A DNA stretch of 64,000 bases from Mycolicibacterium duvalii (GTDB lineage: Bacteria > Actinomycetota > Actinomycetes > Mycobacteriales > Mycobacteriaceae). This document shows positions 47,972 to 57,036 of the stretch, piece after piece. The stretch lies in contig NZ_AP022563.1 of the NCBI RefSeq assembly GCF_010726645.1, positions 372,001 to 436,000 of the forward strand. The letters run 5' to 3'. The first letter of the stretch is position 1, and each line of letters starts with the position of its first letter. Below the pieces are notes generated by a model, which did no database searches, was not told the DNA's origin, and saw only the letters and a list, made by a program, of their open reading frames with translations. The position numbers were made by a program, and so were the translations under genes.

Positions 47972-49405
47972 GTGAGTGAGCCCATTGCGCTCGCCTTCGA
48001 GGATCGGCAGTACAGCCTGGCCGACCTCGATGCGCTGACGTCGGGCATGGCTCTGGACCTGCAGCAGCGGGGAGTGGGCGTGGGGTCGCGGGTCGCGGTC
48101 ATGTCGTCGAATCGTCCCGAGTTCGTCGTCGCGCTGCGCGCGATCTGGCGGCTGGGCGCTGCCGCGGTGTTGCTGAGTCCGGCGTGGAAGCGCGCCGAGG
48201 TCGATCATGCCGTGGCGCTGACCGCCCCGACCCACGCGGTGGGGGATCACCCCGTCCTCGCCGACGTGCTGCCGATGCGCCACCTCGACGAGCCGGTCGC
48301 CCCGGGCGACACAGCACACGTACCGGTGGACCCCGGTGCCGACGCGGTCTTGGTGTTCAGTTCGGGCACCACCGGCATGCCGAAAGCGGTACGGCACACC
48401 CACGCGTCGCTGGCTGCGGCGGTGCGGCAGTGGCGCGACGCGTTGGGGCTGACCGCGACGGACCGGCTGCAGATCATGACGCCGCCCTCGCACATTCTGG
48501 GACTGCTCAACATCGTGATGGCGCTCGACACCGGTGCCTGGATCCGGCTGCACCGGCGCTTCGACATCGACGCGATGCTGCGCCACATCGAGTCCGACCG
48601 AATCACCATCGAAATGGCGGTGGCACCGATCGCGCTGGCGCTCTCGGCCCATCCCGATCTGGAACGTCACGACCTGAGTTCGCTGCGCTACATCATGTGG
48701 TGTGCCACACCGGTCACCGAGAGCGTGGCCCACGCGGTGACGGCGCGGACCGGGGTGACATGGGTGACGGCCTACGGCGCGAGCGAGCTACCGGTCATCG
48801 CGTGCAACGACCTCGACGGCGCGCGGCTCGACACGGTCGGGCGCGCGGTCGACGGCGTCGCCGTGCGCATCGCGTCGCTGGAGACGGGCGAGCCGCTGGG
48901 ACCGAACGCCGAGGGTGAGATCCAGGTGTTCTCCGAAGCGGTGATGGGGGGCTACCTACCGGAATCGGCGACCTCGGAAGCGTTTTCGGATCGCTGGTAC
49001 CGCACCGGTGACGTCGGCACCCTCGACGCCGACGGCTGGCTGCGCATCACCGACCGCGCCAAGGAGATGATCAAGGTGCGGGGATTTCAGGTCGCGCCCG
49101 CCGAGATCGAGGCGGTGCTGCACGGTCACCCCGGCGTCGAGGACTGTGCCGTGTTCGGGGTGCCGTCGGCCGACGGTGAGGCCATCGTCGCCGCGGTCAA
49201 GTCTGCCGATTCGGTCGGCTCGGAGGAGCTGGCCGCGCTGGTGGCCGACCGGTTGGCCTCCTATAAGAAACCCCGTCGCGTGGTTTTCGTCGACGACATC
49301 CCGCGCCTACCGTCGGGCAAGGTGCTGCGTCGAGTGTTGCGGGAGCGGGTGATGAGCGCTTGCGCGAAGAGCGGAGGAAATTGTGGACGTCCGACTGACC
49401 AGTGA
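47972..49405 (+). CDS. Acyl-CoA synthetase (AMP-forming)
   Basis: A 477-aa ligase: VLVFSSGTTGMPKAVRHTH (AMP loop), VTAYGASELPVIACND, ITDRAKEMIKVRGFQVAPAE (hinge) and RLPSGKVLRRVLRER with the catalytic Lys. Start GTG 47972 follows GAAGGAAG. The last 17 residues (from VMSACAKSGG) are translated from a copy of the dispersed motif and look like an added tail. The stop lies inside the next gene, which begins at 49383. Confidence 0.92.
   Translation: MSEPIALAFEDRQYSLADLDALTSGMALDLQQRGVGVGSRVAVMSSNRPEFVVALRAIWRLGAAAVLLSPAWKRAEVDHAVALTAPTHAVGDHPVLADVLPMRHLDEPVAPGDTAHVPVDPGADAVLVFSSGTTGMPKAVRHTHASLAAAVRQWRDALGLTATDRLQIMTPPSHILGLLNIVMALDTGAWIRLHRRFDIDAMLRHIESDRITIEMAVAPIALALSAHPDLERHDLSSLRYIMWCATPVTESVAHAVTARTGVTWVTAYGASELPVIACNDLDGARLDTVGRAVDGVAVRIASLETGEPLGPNAEGEIQVFSEAVMGGYLPESATSEAFSDRWYRTGDVGTLDADGWLRITDRAKEMIKVRGFQVAPAEIEAVLHGHPGVEDCAVFGVPSADGEAIVAAVKSADSVGSEELAALVADRLASYKKPRRVVFVDDIPRLPSGKVLRRVLRERVMSACAKSGGNCGRPTDQ
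49352..49372 (+). repeat. Dispersed ATGAGCGCT motif, copy inside the ligase 3' end
   Basis: Copy of ATGAGCGCTTGCGCGAAGAG in the ligase reading frame (MSACAKS), immediately before GGAGGAAATT and the GTG of the next gene. Confidence 0.92.
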
Positions 49406-50198
49406 GCAACGACAGCTGCGCGACGCCGCCGCAGAACTGGCTGCCGACCTGGGGCCCGGCTCCGTGGCCGACCTCGACGACACGGCCAGAACCGTCCGCC
49501 TCGAGAAAGCGTTGGACGCCACCGGATTTCGTACCCTGCGTTCCGACGGCGCGTCGGCGGTCGAAGTCGCTCTGGTGGCCGAGGAATTCGGCCGCGGGCT
49601 GGTCGACGTTCCGTTCCTGGGTCCCGTGCTGCTCGACGATCTGGCCCGACGACTCGGCCGGACGGTCAGCGGCCCGTCGTCATCGGCGCTGACCGTCGAT
49701 CTGACCAACAGTCTTGCCGGCGTAACGGAATCACCGGCTGAGCTCTCCGAGCTCTCCGAGGAAGACGCCGGCCGTTGGTATGCGCTGGCGTTGACCGCGA
49801 CCACGGCCGACATGCTCGGCGCCGCCCGGGGAACCCACGCGCTGGCCACCGAATACGCCAAGGTGCGCGCCCAGTACGGCGCGACGATCGGCTCCTACCA
49901 GGCCGTCGCCCATCTGCTCGCCGAGAGCCTCGCACTGATCGAAGGCGCGGTCAGTGTCGCCCGCCACGCCGCCTGGGCGGTCGACGAACTGCCGGTCGGG
50001 GAAGCCGTCGAGGCCGGCCGGGTCGCCAAGATCTACACCTGCCGTGCAGCGATGACCGTGTGCGAGACGTCGATTCAGGTGCACGGCGGCATCGGTAACA
50101 CCTGGGAATGCCTCGCCCATGTGTATCTGAGACGTGTACTGGCCGCCACCGAGGCCTGGCCCGTGAAGCTGGAGGAGCTGACCATTGGACTTTCGTGA
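49383..50198 (+). CDS. Acyl-CoA dehydrogenase, first subunit of a pair
   Basis: A 271-aa short ACAD. It opens VRLTSEQRQLRDAAAELAAD, includes VRAQYGATIGSYQAVAHLLA and IQVHGGIGNTWECLAHVYLR. It is shorter than a full ACAD and sits directly before a second ACAD gene; mycobacteria use such pairs (FadE28-FadE29 type) as alpha2-beta2 heterotetramers in steroid side-chain oxidation. GGAGGAA lies 5 bp before GTG 49383. Confidence 0.88.
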   Translation: MDVRLTSEQRQLRDAAAELAADLGPGSVADLDDTARTVRLEKALDATGFRTLRSDGASAVEVALVAEEFGRGLVDVPFLGPVLLDDLARRLGRTVSGPSSSALTVDLTNSLAGVTESPAELSELSEEDAGRWYALALTATTADMLGAARGTHALATEYAKVRAQYGATIGSYQAVAHLLAESLALIEGAVSVARHAAWAVDELPVGEAVEAGRVAKIYTCRAAMTVCETSIQVHGGIGNTWECLAHVYLRRVLAATEAWPVKLEELTIGLS

Positions 50199-51267
50199 TT
50201 CGGCCGACGAGGCGGCATTCCGGGAGCGGCTGCGCAGCTGGCTGAGTGATCAGAAAGGCAAGTTCCCCACCTCCGGGGACGCTTACTGGGCCAAGGCCGG
50301 TGAATGGCACCAGGCGTTGTTCGAGGCGGGCTTCTTCGGCACGTCCTGGCCGAAGGCGTACGGCGGCCAGGACTTGCCGCCGGTATACGACGTGATCGTC
50401 GACGAGGAGATCGCCAAAGCCGGCGCGCCCGCGCGGCCGAGCCTGGGCTACCTCGTCGTCGGTTTGAGTCATCATGGCAGCGAGGAACTTCGGCAGCGTT
50501 TTCTGCCCGGCATGATCAACGGCACCGAGCGCTGGTGTCAGGGGTTCTCGGAACCCGGAGCGGGATCGGATCTGGCGTCGCTGACCACGACCGCTGTGCA
50601 GGAGGGTGACGAATACGTCATCACCGGACACAAGATCTGGACCAGCTATTCCGACGTCGCCGACTGGTGTCTGGTGCTGGCGCGCACCGACAAGGATGTG
50701 CCCAAACACAAGGGCATCTCGGCGTTCATCGTCAGCATGCATCAACCGGGCATCGAGCAGCGCCCGCTGAAGATGATCAGCGGCGTCACCAGGGAATTCG
50801 GCCAGGTCAGCTTCGACGGCGCCCGCGTGCCCGCCGAGAACATGGTCGGCGCCCCGGGGGAGGGCTGGAAACTGGCGATGACGGTCGTCAGCCACGAACG
50901 TGAGCCGTCGACACTCGGATTCTCGGCGCGATACGGAAAGACCGTGCGGCAGTTGGCGTCCCGGGTGGAGGGCACGCCGCCGGAGGAGCTGTCCTGGGCC
51001 TGGGTGCAGACCGAGATGCTGCGTCTGCACGTGCGACGCAGGCTTTCCGAGCAGCTCGACGGCATCACGCACGGGCCCGACGGTTCGCTGGACAAGCTCC
51101 TGATGACCTGGACCGAGCAGTCGGTCGGTCACGCGGCCCTGAAAACCGTCGGCACCGGTGACGAGGATATGTTCGGGGCCTACATGTACAGCCGCGCGCA
51201 AAGCGTCATGGGCGGCACGTCGCAGATCCAGAAGAACATCATCGCGCAACGAATCCTCGGATTGTGA
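50185..51267 (+). CDS. Acyl-CoA dehydrogenase, second subunit of a pair
   Basis: A 360-aa ACAD: WCQGFSEPGAGSDLASLTTT (FAD/substrate loop), EYVITGHKIWTSYSDVADWC and the C-terminal MGGTSQIQKNIIAQRILGL. Start is TTG 50185, with GGAGGAG upstream, overlapping the first subunit by 14 bp, so the two are coupled. Same domain order as the C-terminal half of the fused protein at 31124. Confidence 0.9.
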   Translation: MDFRDSADEAAFRERLRSWLSDQKGKFPTSGDAYWAKAGEWHQALFEAGFFGTSWPKAYGGQDLPPVYDVIVDEEIAKAGAPARPSLGYLVVGLSHHGSEELRQRFLPGMINGTERWCQGFSEPGAGSDLASLTTTAVQEGDEYVITGHKIWTSYSDVADWCLVLARTDKDVPKHKGISAFIVSMHQPGIEQRPLKMISGVTREFGQVSFDGARVPAENMVGAPGEGWKLAMTVVSHEREPSTLGFSARYGKTVRQLASRVEGTPPEELSWAWVQTEMLRLHVRRRLSEQLDGITHGPDGSLDKLLMTWTEQSVGHAALKTVGTGDEDMFGAYMYSRAQSVMGGTSQIQKNIIAQRILGL

Positions 51268-51275
51268 GGCCGGCG

Positions 51276-51296
51276 ATGAGCGCTTGCGCGGAGAGC
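51276..51296 (+). repeat. Dispersed ATGAGCGCT motif, copy before the crotonase
   Basis: ATGAGCGCTTGCGCGGAGAG, one change from the other copies. It lies between the dehydrogenase stop and the crotonase ATG, followed by AAAGGAG that provides the ribosome site. Confidence 0.9.
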
Positions 51297-51308
51297 AAAG
51301 GAGCCCAG

Positions 51309-52073
51309 ATGTATGGCATGCCAGAAGAAATCGACGTACAGGCCGACGGTGCGCTACGCATCATCACGCTGAACCGGCCCGACGACCTCAACGCGGTCAA
51401 CGACAACCTGCACGTCGGGCTGGCCAAGATCTGGGAGGAACTCAACGAGGACGCCGGCGCCCGCGCCGCGGTCATCACCGGCGCCGGTCGTGCCTTCTCC
51501 GCCGGCGGTGACTTCAACTATCTCGACGAGCTGCGCAACGACGAGGCCCTGCGCCAGAAGACCATCAAGCACGGCCGCGACCTGGTGATCGGCATGGTGC
51601 GCTGCCGCATCCCGGTGATCGCCGCGGTCAACGGCCCCGCCGTCGGCCTGGGGTGCAGCCTGGCCGCGCTGTCCGATGTGGTCTACATCGCCGACAACGC
51701 ATTCTTCGCCGATCCGCACGTGTCGATCGGACTGGTGGCCGCCGACGGCGGGCCTTTGGTGTGGGGCTCACAGATCAGCCTGTTGCAGGCCAAGGAGTTC
51801 GCGTTGACCGGCGTGCGGATCAAAGCCCAGCGCGCCGTCGAGCTCGGGCTGGCCAACCACGTGGTGGACGATCCGCTCGGCGAGGCCATCGCCTGCGCGA
51901 AGAAGATGATCGAGCTGCCGCAGCAGGCGGTCGAGGCGACCAAGCGGTTGATGAACATCCAGTTGGAGAAGTCGGTGATGGCGTCGCTGGATTACGCCAA
52001 CCTCGCCGAGTACGTGTCCTTCGGTACCGCGGACTTCAACAACATCGTCGACGGCCTGATCGCCAAGAAGTAG
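51309..52073 (+). CDS. Enoyl-CoA hydratase/isomerase family protein (atypical catalytic residues)
   Basis: A 254-aa crotonase-fold protein: GAGRAFSAGGDFNYLDEL and PVIAAVNGPAVGLGCSLAAL form the oxyanion and CoA sites. The two Glu of classic hydratases read Ser (GCSLAALSD) and His (FADPHVSIGL), so hydration by the usual mechanism is unlikely; isomerase, C-C hydrolase or another crotonase reaction is possible. ATG 51309 is preferred, with GGAG 6 bp upstream, over the repeat-coded MSACAES extension. Confidence 0.88.
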   Translation: MYGMPEEIDVQADGALRIITLNRPDDLNAVNDNLHVGLAKIWEELNEDAGARAAVITGAGRAFSAGGDFNYLDELRNDEALRQKTIKHGRDLVIGMVRCRIPVIAAVNGPAVGLGCSLAALSDVVYIADNAFFADPHVSIGLVAADGGPLVWGSQISLLQAKEFALTGVRIKAQRAVELGLANHVVDDPLGEAIACAKKMIELPQQAVEATKRLMNIQLEKSVMASLDYANLAEYVSFGTADFNNIVDGLIAKK

Positions 52074-52082
52074 TCACCCGCC

Positions 52083-52146
52083 CCGCGGAATAGCATTCCT
52101 GGTTGCGCCTGCCCGGGTCAACGCAGCCAGGAATGCTATTCCGCGG
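52083..52146. terminator. Long inverted repeat between convergent genes
   Basis: Perfect 20-bp arms, CCGCGGAATAGCATTCCTGG (52083-52102) and its reverse complement (52127-52146), with further partial pairing (GGTTGCG/CGCAGCC) into a loop CCCGGG. No T-tract, so at most an intrinsic terminator of the mycobacterial hairpin type. The right arm covers the last codons and stop (52136-52138) of the SDR gene. The inner GGAATAGCATTCC resembles the operator core at 53684. Confidence 0.7.
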
Positions 52147-52885
52147 CAAGGGCTTCGGAGCGCTGGATGGTTCCGGTGATGCCGCCGGCGTCCTGCTGCG
52201 CCAGCAGCACGGCCGCGGCGCCCATCGCCTCGGGCGGTTCGATCATTTCTGGCGGGATCTCGACCCCGCCACCGCCGACCAGCCAACCCTCGGTGAGCAC
52301 CACCCGCGACGGGCTCAGGCAGTTGACGGCGATGTTGTCGGCTTTCAGGTCGTTGGCCAACCCGAGGTAGAGCCGTTCGGTCGCGGCCTTGGACACCCAG
52401 TAGGCGTTCGCGCCAAGGTCGGTCATCGTGACCCCGGTGGTCGTCACCGCGATCAGTGACCCGCCGCCGCGGGCGCGTACATGCGGGATGACGGCTCGGG
52501 TCACCAGGAAGACACCGGTGGTGTTGACGTCGAGGCACAGCTGCCACCGACGCAGCGGGGTGGTTTCAACGGGGCCCATCCACAGCACGCCGGCGTTGGC
52601 CACCAGGATGTCGATGCCGCCGAACTCCGCAACGGTGCGGGCGACCGCGTCCTCGACGGATTCCTCGCTGGTGACGTCACAGCGCACCGGCAGCGCGCGG
52701 CCGCCGGCGTCGGTGATCCGTTGCGCCACCGCGCCGATCGTGCCGGGTAGTTTTCCCTCGACCTCGGAGCGGGCAGCGACTGCCACCGCCGCACCGGCCC
52801 CGGCCAGCGCCTCGGCGATCGTCGCGCCGATGCCGCGGCTGGCGCCCGCGACGAATGCCACGCGCCCCTCCAGCGGACGGGTCAC
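52136..52885 (-). CDS. Short-chain dehydrogenase/reductase
   Basis: A 249-aa SDR: VAFVAGASRGIGATIAEALA, VANAGVLWMGPVETTPLRRW and YWVSKAATERLYLGLA with catalytic Tyr-x3-Lys. The long loop VAARSEVEGKLPGTIGAVAQ is like the SDR at 42320. Start GTG 52885 overlaps the upstream SDR stop (GTGA). Convergent with the crotonase through the inverted repeat. Confidence 0.88.
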   Translation of the reverse strand: MTRPLEGRVAFVAGASRGIGATIAEALAGAGAAVAVAARSEVEGKLPGTIGAVAQRITDAGGRALPVRCDVTSEESVEDAVARTVAEFGGIDILVANAGVLWMGPVETTPLRRWQLCLDVNTTGVFLVTRAVIPHVRARGGGSLIAVTTTGVTMTDLGANAYWVSKAATERLYLGLANDLKADNIAVNCLSPSRVVLTEGWLVGGGGVEIPPEMIEPPEAMGAAAVLLAQQDAGGITGTIQRSEALAAE

Positions 52886-53646
52886 TTCGGCGGGAACCGC
52901 AGCGCCCCGTCGAGCCGGATCACCTCGCCGTTGAGGTAGTCGTTCTCGACGATGCTCTGCGCCAGGCGTGCGTACTCCGACGAGCGCCCCATCCGCTTCG
53001 GGAACGGCACCTGCGGGCCCCAGTACTGCTCGAGTTGGTCAGCGGCCTTCCCGTAGGCGGGCGTGTTGATGGTGCCCGGGGCGATGGTGACCACCCGGAT
53101 GCCCAGTGGTGACAGATCGCGGGCGGCGACGAGCGTCATGCCCAGCACCCCGCCCTTGGCCGCCGAGTACGGCAGTTGACCGATCTGGCCCTCGACACCG
53201 GCGATGGACGCGGTGGTGATGATGACGCCGCGCGCGCCCTCCTCGAGCGGGTCAACGGTGGCCATGGCCGCGGCGGAGAGCCGCATGACGTTGAACACCG
53301 CGGTCAGGTAGAACTCGATGGTGGTCCGGAAGCCCTCCAGGTCCAGCGGTGACCCGTCCTTGCCGACCAGTCGGCCCCCGCTGGCCGGACCGCCGTGGGT
53401 GTCCACCGAGATACGCAGGGGGGCAAGGGATTGCGCTGCGGCGATGGCTTCGTTGACCGACTCCTCGGAGGTGGCGTCGGTGCGGACGTAACGCACCCCG
53501 AGTTCCTCCTCGAGCTCCTTGCCCTTCTCATCGGCCAGGTCGGCGACCACCACCTTGGCGCCCGCATCGTGTAGGCGCCGGACCGTCGCCTCACCCAGGC
53601 CGCCTGCGCCTCCCACCACCACTGCCGAACTGCCCGCGATCTGCAT
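52882..53646 (-). CDS. SDR, HSD10-like 3-hydroxyacyl-CoA dehydrogenase
   Basis: A 254-aa SDR of the type-2 3-hydroxyacyl-CoA dehydrogenase group: AVVVGGAGGLGEATVRRLHD, GVIITTASIAGVEGQIGQLP and YSAAKGGVLGMTLVAARDLS, with VTIAPGTINTP. A GAAGGGT precedes ATG 53646. It is divergent from the meaB-like gene; the operator at 53684-53698 lies between. Confidence 0.9.
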   Translation of the reverse strand: MQIAGSSAVVVGGAGGLGEATVRRLHDAGAKVVVADLADEKGKELEEELGVRYVRTDATSEESVNEAIAAAQSLAPLRISVDTHGGPASGGRLVGKDGSPLDLEGFRTTIEFYLTAVFNVMRLSAAAMATVDPLEEGARGVIITTASIAGVEGQIGQLPYSAAKGGVLGMTLVAARDLSPLGIRVVTIAPGTINTPAYGKAADQLEQYWGPQVPFPKRMGRSSEYARLAQSIVENDYLNGEVIRLDGALRFPPK

Positions 53647-53683
53647 GCGACGACCCTTCTTGAAACTCCGACTCTCGGTAAGG

Positions 53684-53698
53684 GAGAATAGCATTCTC
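53684..53698. promoter_or_regulatory. Operator-like inverted repeat GAGAAT-AGC-ATTCTC
   Basis: Perfect 6-bp arms with 3-bp spacer, between the SDR and meaB-like genes. On the plus strand TTGAAA (53660-53665) and GAGAAT (53684-53689) are 18 bp apart and could be a promoter, so a bound protein would cover the -10. Confidence 0.7.
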
Positions 53699-53727
53699 AG
53701 GCAACGGCGGGAACGGGTGAAGACGAG

Positions 53728-54624
53728 GTGAGCGGGCTGCGTACTGTTCCAGGCGTGACCATCGATGAGCTCGTCGCCGCAGCCCGCGGCGGCTCGCCCC
53801 GGGCCACCGGTCGGCTGCTCAGCTATGTGGAGAGCGGGCGACGGGATGAGGTGCTCGCGGCGTTGGGCCGGGTGACGCCGGCCCGCGTGGTCGGGATCAC
53901 CGGGCCGCCGGGCGCCGGCAAGTCCACCACGGTGGGCGCCCTGGTGGGCGCCTATCGCGCCGGCGGCAAGCGGGTCGCCGTGCTGGCCGTCGACCCGTCG
54001 TCGCCCTACAGTGGCGGCGCGCTGCTTGGTGACCGGATCCGGATGGCCGCCCACATCAACGACCCCGATGTGTTGATCCGCTCCGTGGCCGCGCGCGGAC
54101 ATCTCGGCGGCTTGGCAGCGGCCGTCCCGGCGTCGATCACGTTGCTGTCGGCTCTGGGCTACGACCTGGTTATTCTCGAGACCGTCGGCGTCGGGCAGTC
54201 CGAGATCGAGATCGCTGCGGTGGCCGATCCGACGGTGGTGGTCCTCAACCCGGGCGCCGGGGATGCGGTGCAGGCGGCCAAGGCGGGCCTGTTGGAGGTC
54301 GCCGACATCGTCGCGGTCAACAAGGCCGACCGCGAGGGTGCCGACCAGACGGTGCGCGACCTGCGGGCCGAGACCTCCGCGCCGATCGTGAAACTGATTG
54401 CCGCACAGGGGGAGGGCATCGCCGAACTGCTCGACGTCATCGAGGCCAGCCACCGGTCCGACGACCCGCAGCGCCGCGTGGCGCGGGCGCGGGCGCAGAT
54501 ACTGTCGCTGGCCCAGACGCTGCTGCGCCAGCATGCCGATCTCGATCGGCTCGCCGAGTCGGTCGCCGAGGGCGTCGCGGATCCTTACTCCGCGGCGGCC
54601 CGGCTCATTGCGGGGGAGCGCTGA
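53728..54624 (+). CDS. meaB: MeaB/ArgK-type GTPase chaperone of a B12 mutase
   Basis: A ~298-aa G3E GTPase. Walker A GITGPPGAGKSTTVGAL (about 58-74), VLAVDPSSPYSGGALLGDR, ILETVGVGQSEIEIAAVADP and VAVNKADREGADQ (NKAD specificity motif). Such proteins load adenosylcobalamin onto and protect acyl-CoA mutases; the mutase at 43355-45369 is the likely client. Two GTG starts are possible, 53728 (used) and 53755. Confidence 0.9.
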   Translation: MSGLRTVPGVTIDELVAAARGGSPRATGRLLSYVESGRRDEVLAALGRVTPARVVGITGPPGAGKSTTVGALVGAYRAGGKRVAVLAVDPSSPYSGGALLGDRIRMAAHINDPDVLIRSVAARGHLGGLAAAVPASITLLSALGYDLVILETVGVGQSEIEIAAVADPTVVVLNPGAGDAVQAAKAGLLEVADIVAVNKADREGADQTVRDLRAETSAPIVKLIAAQGEGIAELLDVIEASHRSDDPQRRVARARAQILSLAQTLLRQHADLDRLAESVAEGVADPYSAAARLIAGER

Positions 54625-54630
54625 CCGGCG

Positions 54631-56247
54631 TCAACTTTCGACGGACCGCCCGGTGGCGGCGGTGCAGCCGGAGCGGTAGCCGAACACCATGGCGGGACCC
54701 AGGGTTCCGCCCGCTCCACCGTAGGCCTTGCCCGTCGCGCCGGCCATCGCGTTGCCGGCGGCGAACAGACCGGTGATCGCGGTGCCCGTGACGTGCAGGA
54801 CCCGGCCGTCGCGATCGGTGCGGGGGCCACCCTTGGTGCCCATCGCGCCGACGGACACCGGTACCGCGTAGTACGGCGCCGTGTCGATCGGGCCGAGCGT
54901 CTGACCGGCTGTGGTGGAGGCGTTGGTGTCTCCCCAGTAGCCGTCGTATGCGCTGGAGCCGCGCCCGAAATCGGGGTCGAGCTCGGCGGCCACGTTGGCG
55001 TTCCAGGCCTCCAGGGTGCGGGCCAGACCCTCGGCATCGATGCCCGTCTTCTCACTGAGTTCGTCGAGATCGCGAGACTGGCAGAACCATTCGGGCACCG
55101 GCCCCTCGGCGTCTACGCCGAGGAAGCCGTAGTGCTTCAGATGCAGCGAGTCGAAGACGATCCACGCCGGATCATTGGCGTAGCCCAGTTTCGGATCCAG
55201 GTAGTGGAATGGCCCGGCCATCGAGTTGTATTCGCCGGCTTCGTTGACGAATCGCTTCCCCGCCCGGTTGACGATGATGCTGCGCGGCCGGGTGCGTTCG
55301 AGTCGAACGCTGCGGCTGCGGGGATGTCCGCCGAAGGTGTCGCCGGGGATCTGCACGATGGGCACCCACCAGGCCTCACCCATGTTCGCCAGGTCCGCGC
55401 CGTGGGCCATCGCCATGCGCAGCCCGTCGCCGGTGTTGTTCGGCGGCGACACCGCACCGCGCATCGGGCCCCGCAGATAGGCCTCCACCAGCCGTGGATC
55501 CCACTCGAACCCGCCGGTGCCCAGGATCACCGCGCGGCGCGCCCGCACCCGGATCTCGGTGCCGCCCTGCTCGATTCGTACCCCGGTGACGCCGAGCGCA
55601 TCGGCGAACAACTCGGTCGCGCGGGCCTCGGTGTGCGGGGTGACGCCCGCGTCCAGCAGACCCTTGAGCAGACCCGCGATCAGCGAGGTGCCCGCTACGC
55701 AGTAGTCACCGGAGTCGTCGTCGACCGAGGCGTGGATACGGGCGCGGGTCTCGGCGTCGATGCCGACGTTGCTGAAATCCGCCGGAAACGAGGTGATGCG
55801 GTCCCGCCACGGACCGAGCCGGGACAGGTCGAAGGGCTTGGTGTTCAGCGACCGGCCGCCGCCGGGCCGGCCGCCGGGCAGCTCGGGCTTGTAGTCCGGG
55901 AAGCCGTCGGCGACCTCGAACTGAAGCTCGCTGTGCGCCTCGACGAAGTCCAGCATCGGCGCACCGCTGCGCACGAACGTCTCCACCAGATCGTCGTCCA
56001 TCACGCCCAGCGACTGCGCCTGCAGGTAGGCCAGCGCATCCTCGACGGTCAGTTCACCGTCGGCGCAGCGGTTGTGGGCTGGGATCCACACGATGCCGCC
56101 CGACACCGCGCTGGTACCGCCGACCGTGGGCGCCTTCTCGTACACCTCGACCGAGGCGCCGTGTACGGCGGCGGTGAGCGCGGCGGTCAGCCCCGCTGCT
56201 CCGCTGCCGAGCACGACGACGTCGACCTCGTGGTCCCAGTCGGTCAC
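54631..56247 (-). CDS. KstD-like FAD-dependent dehydrogenase
   Basis: A 538-aa flavoprotein of the 3-ketosteroid delta-1-dehydrogenase/fumarate-reductase family. FAD motif VVLGSGAAGLTAALTAAVHG, VYEKAPTVGGTSAVSGGIVW, and the C-terminal GKAYGGAGGTLGPAMVFGYR with the active-site Tyr region. GTG 56247 is chosen: GGAG precedes it and the Rossmann motif follows at residue ~11. Substrate may be a steroid or another cyclic ketone. Probably transcribed from the IclR-side promoter, 29 bp after that gene. Confidence 0.87.
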   Translation of the reverse strand: MTDWDHEVDVVVLGSGAAGLTAALTAAVHGASVEVYEKAPTVGGTSAVSGGIVWIPAHNRCADGELTVEDALAYLQAQSLGVMDDDLVETFVRSGAPMLDFVEAHSELQFEVADGFPDYKPELPGGRPGGGRSLNTKPFDLSRLGPWRDRITSFPADFSNVGIDAETRARIHASVDDDSGDYCVAGTSLIAGLLKGLLDAGVTPHTEARATELFADALGVTGVRIEQGGTEIRVRARRAVILGTGGFEWDPRLVEAYLRGPMRGAVSPPNNTGDGLRMAMAHGADLANMGEAWWVPIVQIPGDTFGGHPRSRSVRLERTRPRSIIVNRAGKRFVNEAGEYNSMAGPFHYLDPKLGYANDPAWIVFDSLHLKHYGFLGVDAEGPVPEWFCQSRDLDELSEKTGIDAEGLARTLEAWNANVAAELDPDFGRGSSAYDGYWGDTNASTTAGQTLGPIDTAPYYAVPVSVGAMGTKGGPRTDRDGRVLHVTGTAITGLFAAGNAMAGATGKAYGGAGGTLGPAMVFGYRSGCTAATGRSVES

Positions 56248-56276
56248 CGGTGTCTCCTTCCTTCGAGGATCGGTGG

Positions 56277-56984
56277 TCAGGACAGCACCGCCGCCAACTC
56301 GGCGGCGGCCCGGATGACGGCATCGCGGCCACGTTCGACGACGTCCTCGCGGTGCGAGATCAGGTTGATGCACGTCGGCGGCGACGGTGGCCGGCGTCGT
56401 ACCGGCACGGCCAAACCGTATGTGTTCGGCTCGATTTCGCCATGGGTGATCACCCAGCCCTGCTGGCGGGTCTGACCGACGAGGTCGCGCTCTCCAGGGC
56501 GGGGCGGGATGCTTGCCAGCAGTGCGATGCCGGCCGCGCCGCGATCGAGCGGGTAGCGGCTGCCCTCGTGGAACGAGAGTTGGTAATAGACGTTGGACGG
56601 CACCATCACCGCCACGGCGACCTGCTGGTCGCCCTCGGCCACCAGCAACGACACCGTCGCGCCCAGCTCGTCGGCCAGGCTGCGCAGCGTCGGCACGCAC
56701 AGTTGCCGGACGTTGTTGTCGAACGATGCGCCCAGCACGGCCAGGGCCGCCGCGGAGCGGTAGCGCCCGTCCTCGCCTTTGGCGACGAAACGGAACTGAG
56801 CCAGCGTGCTGAGCAGCCGGTAGGCGATCGTCCGGTGGACGCCGATGTCGTCGGCGACCTGGGCGACGGTCAGTCCGGTGGGGGAGCTGGCGACCAGCTG
56901 AAGGGCGCTGAGCCCGCGCGCGAGCGTCTGCGATCCGGGCGCGCCGCTGCCGACGGGCGCCGAATCGGCGGGCGGTCGAGTCAT
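56277..56984 (-). CDS. IclR-family transcriptional regulator
   Basis: A 235-aa regulator. Winged HTH: LSALQLVASSPTGLTVAQVA followed by DDIGVHRTIAYRLLSTLAQF; C-terminal ligand domain with LDRGAAGIALLASIPPRPGE. It is divergent from the hydrolase-MhpA-MhpB operon and lies upstream of the KstD-like gene. A short palindrome at 57037-57050 could be its operator. Confidence 0.9.
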   Translation of the reverse strand: MTRPPADSAPVGSGAPGSQTLARGLSALQLVASSPTGLTVAQVADDIGVHRTIAYRLLSTLAQFRFVAKGEDGRYRSAAALAVLGASFDNNVRQLCVPTLRSLADELGATVSLLVAEGDQQVAVAVMVPSNVYYQLSFHEGSRYPLDRGAAGIALLASIPPRPGERDLVGQTRQQGWVITHGEIEPNTYGLAVPVRRRPPSPPTCINLISHREDVVERGRDAVIRAAAELAAVLS

Positions 56985-57036
56985 GCGGACCTTCCTTGAC
57001 AGAACCCTGCGACGAGAGTGATGCTCTGACTATAGT

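Noticed and set aside
51264..51308. Crotonase start at the repeat-coded MSACAES extension
   Set aside because: The extension is merely the dispersed motif translated; the ATG at 51309 has its own GGAG at proper spacing.
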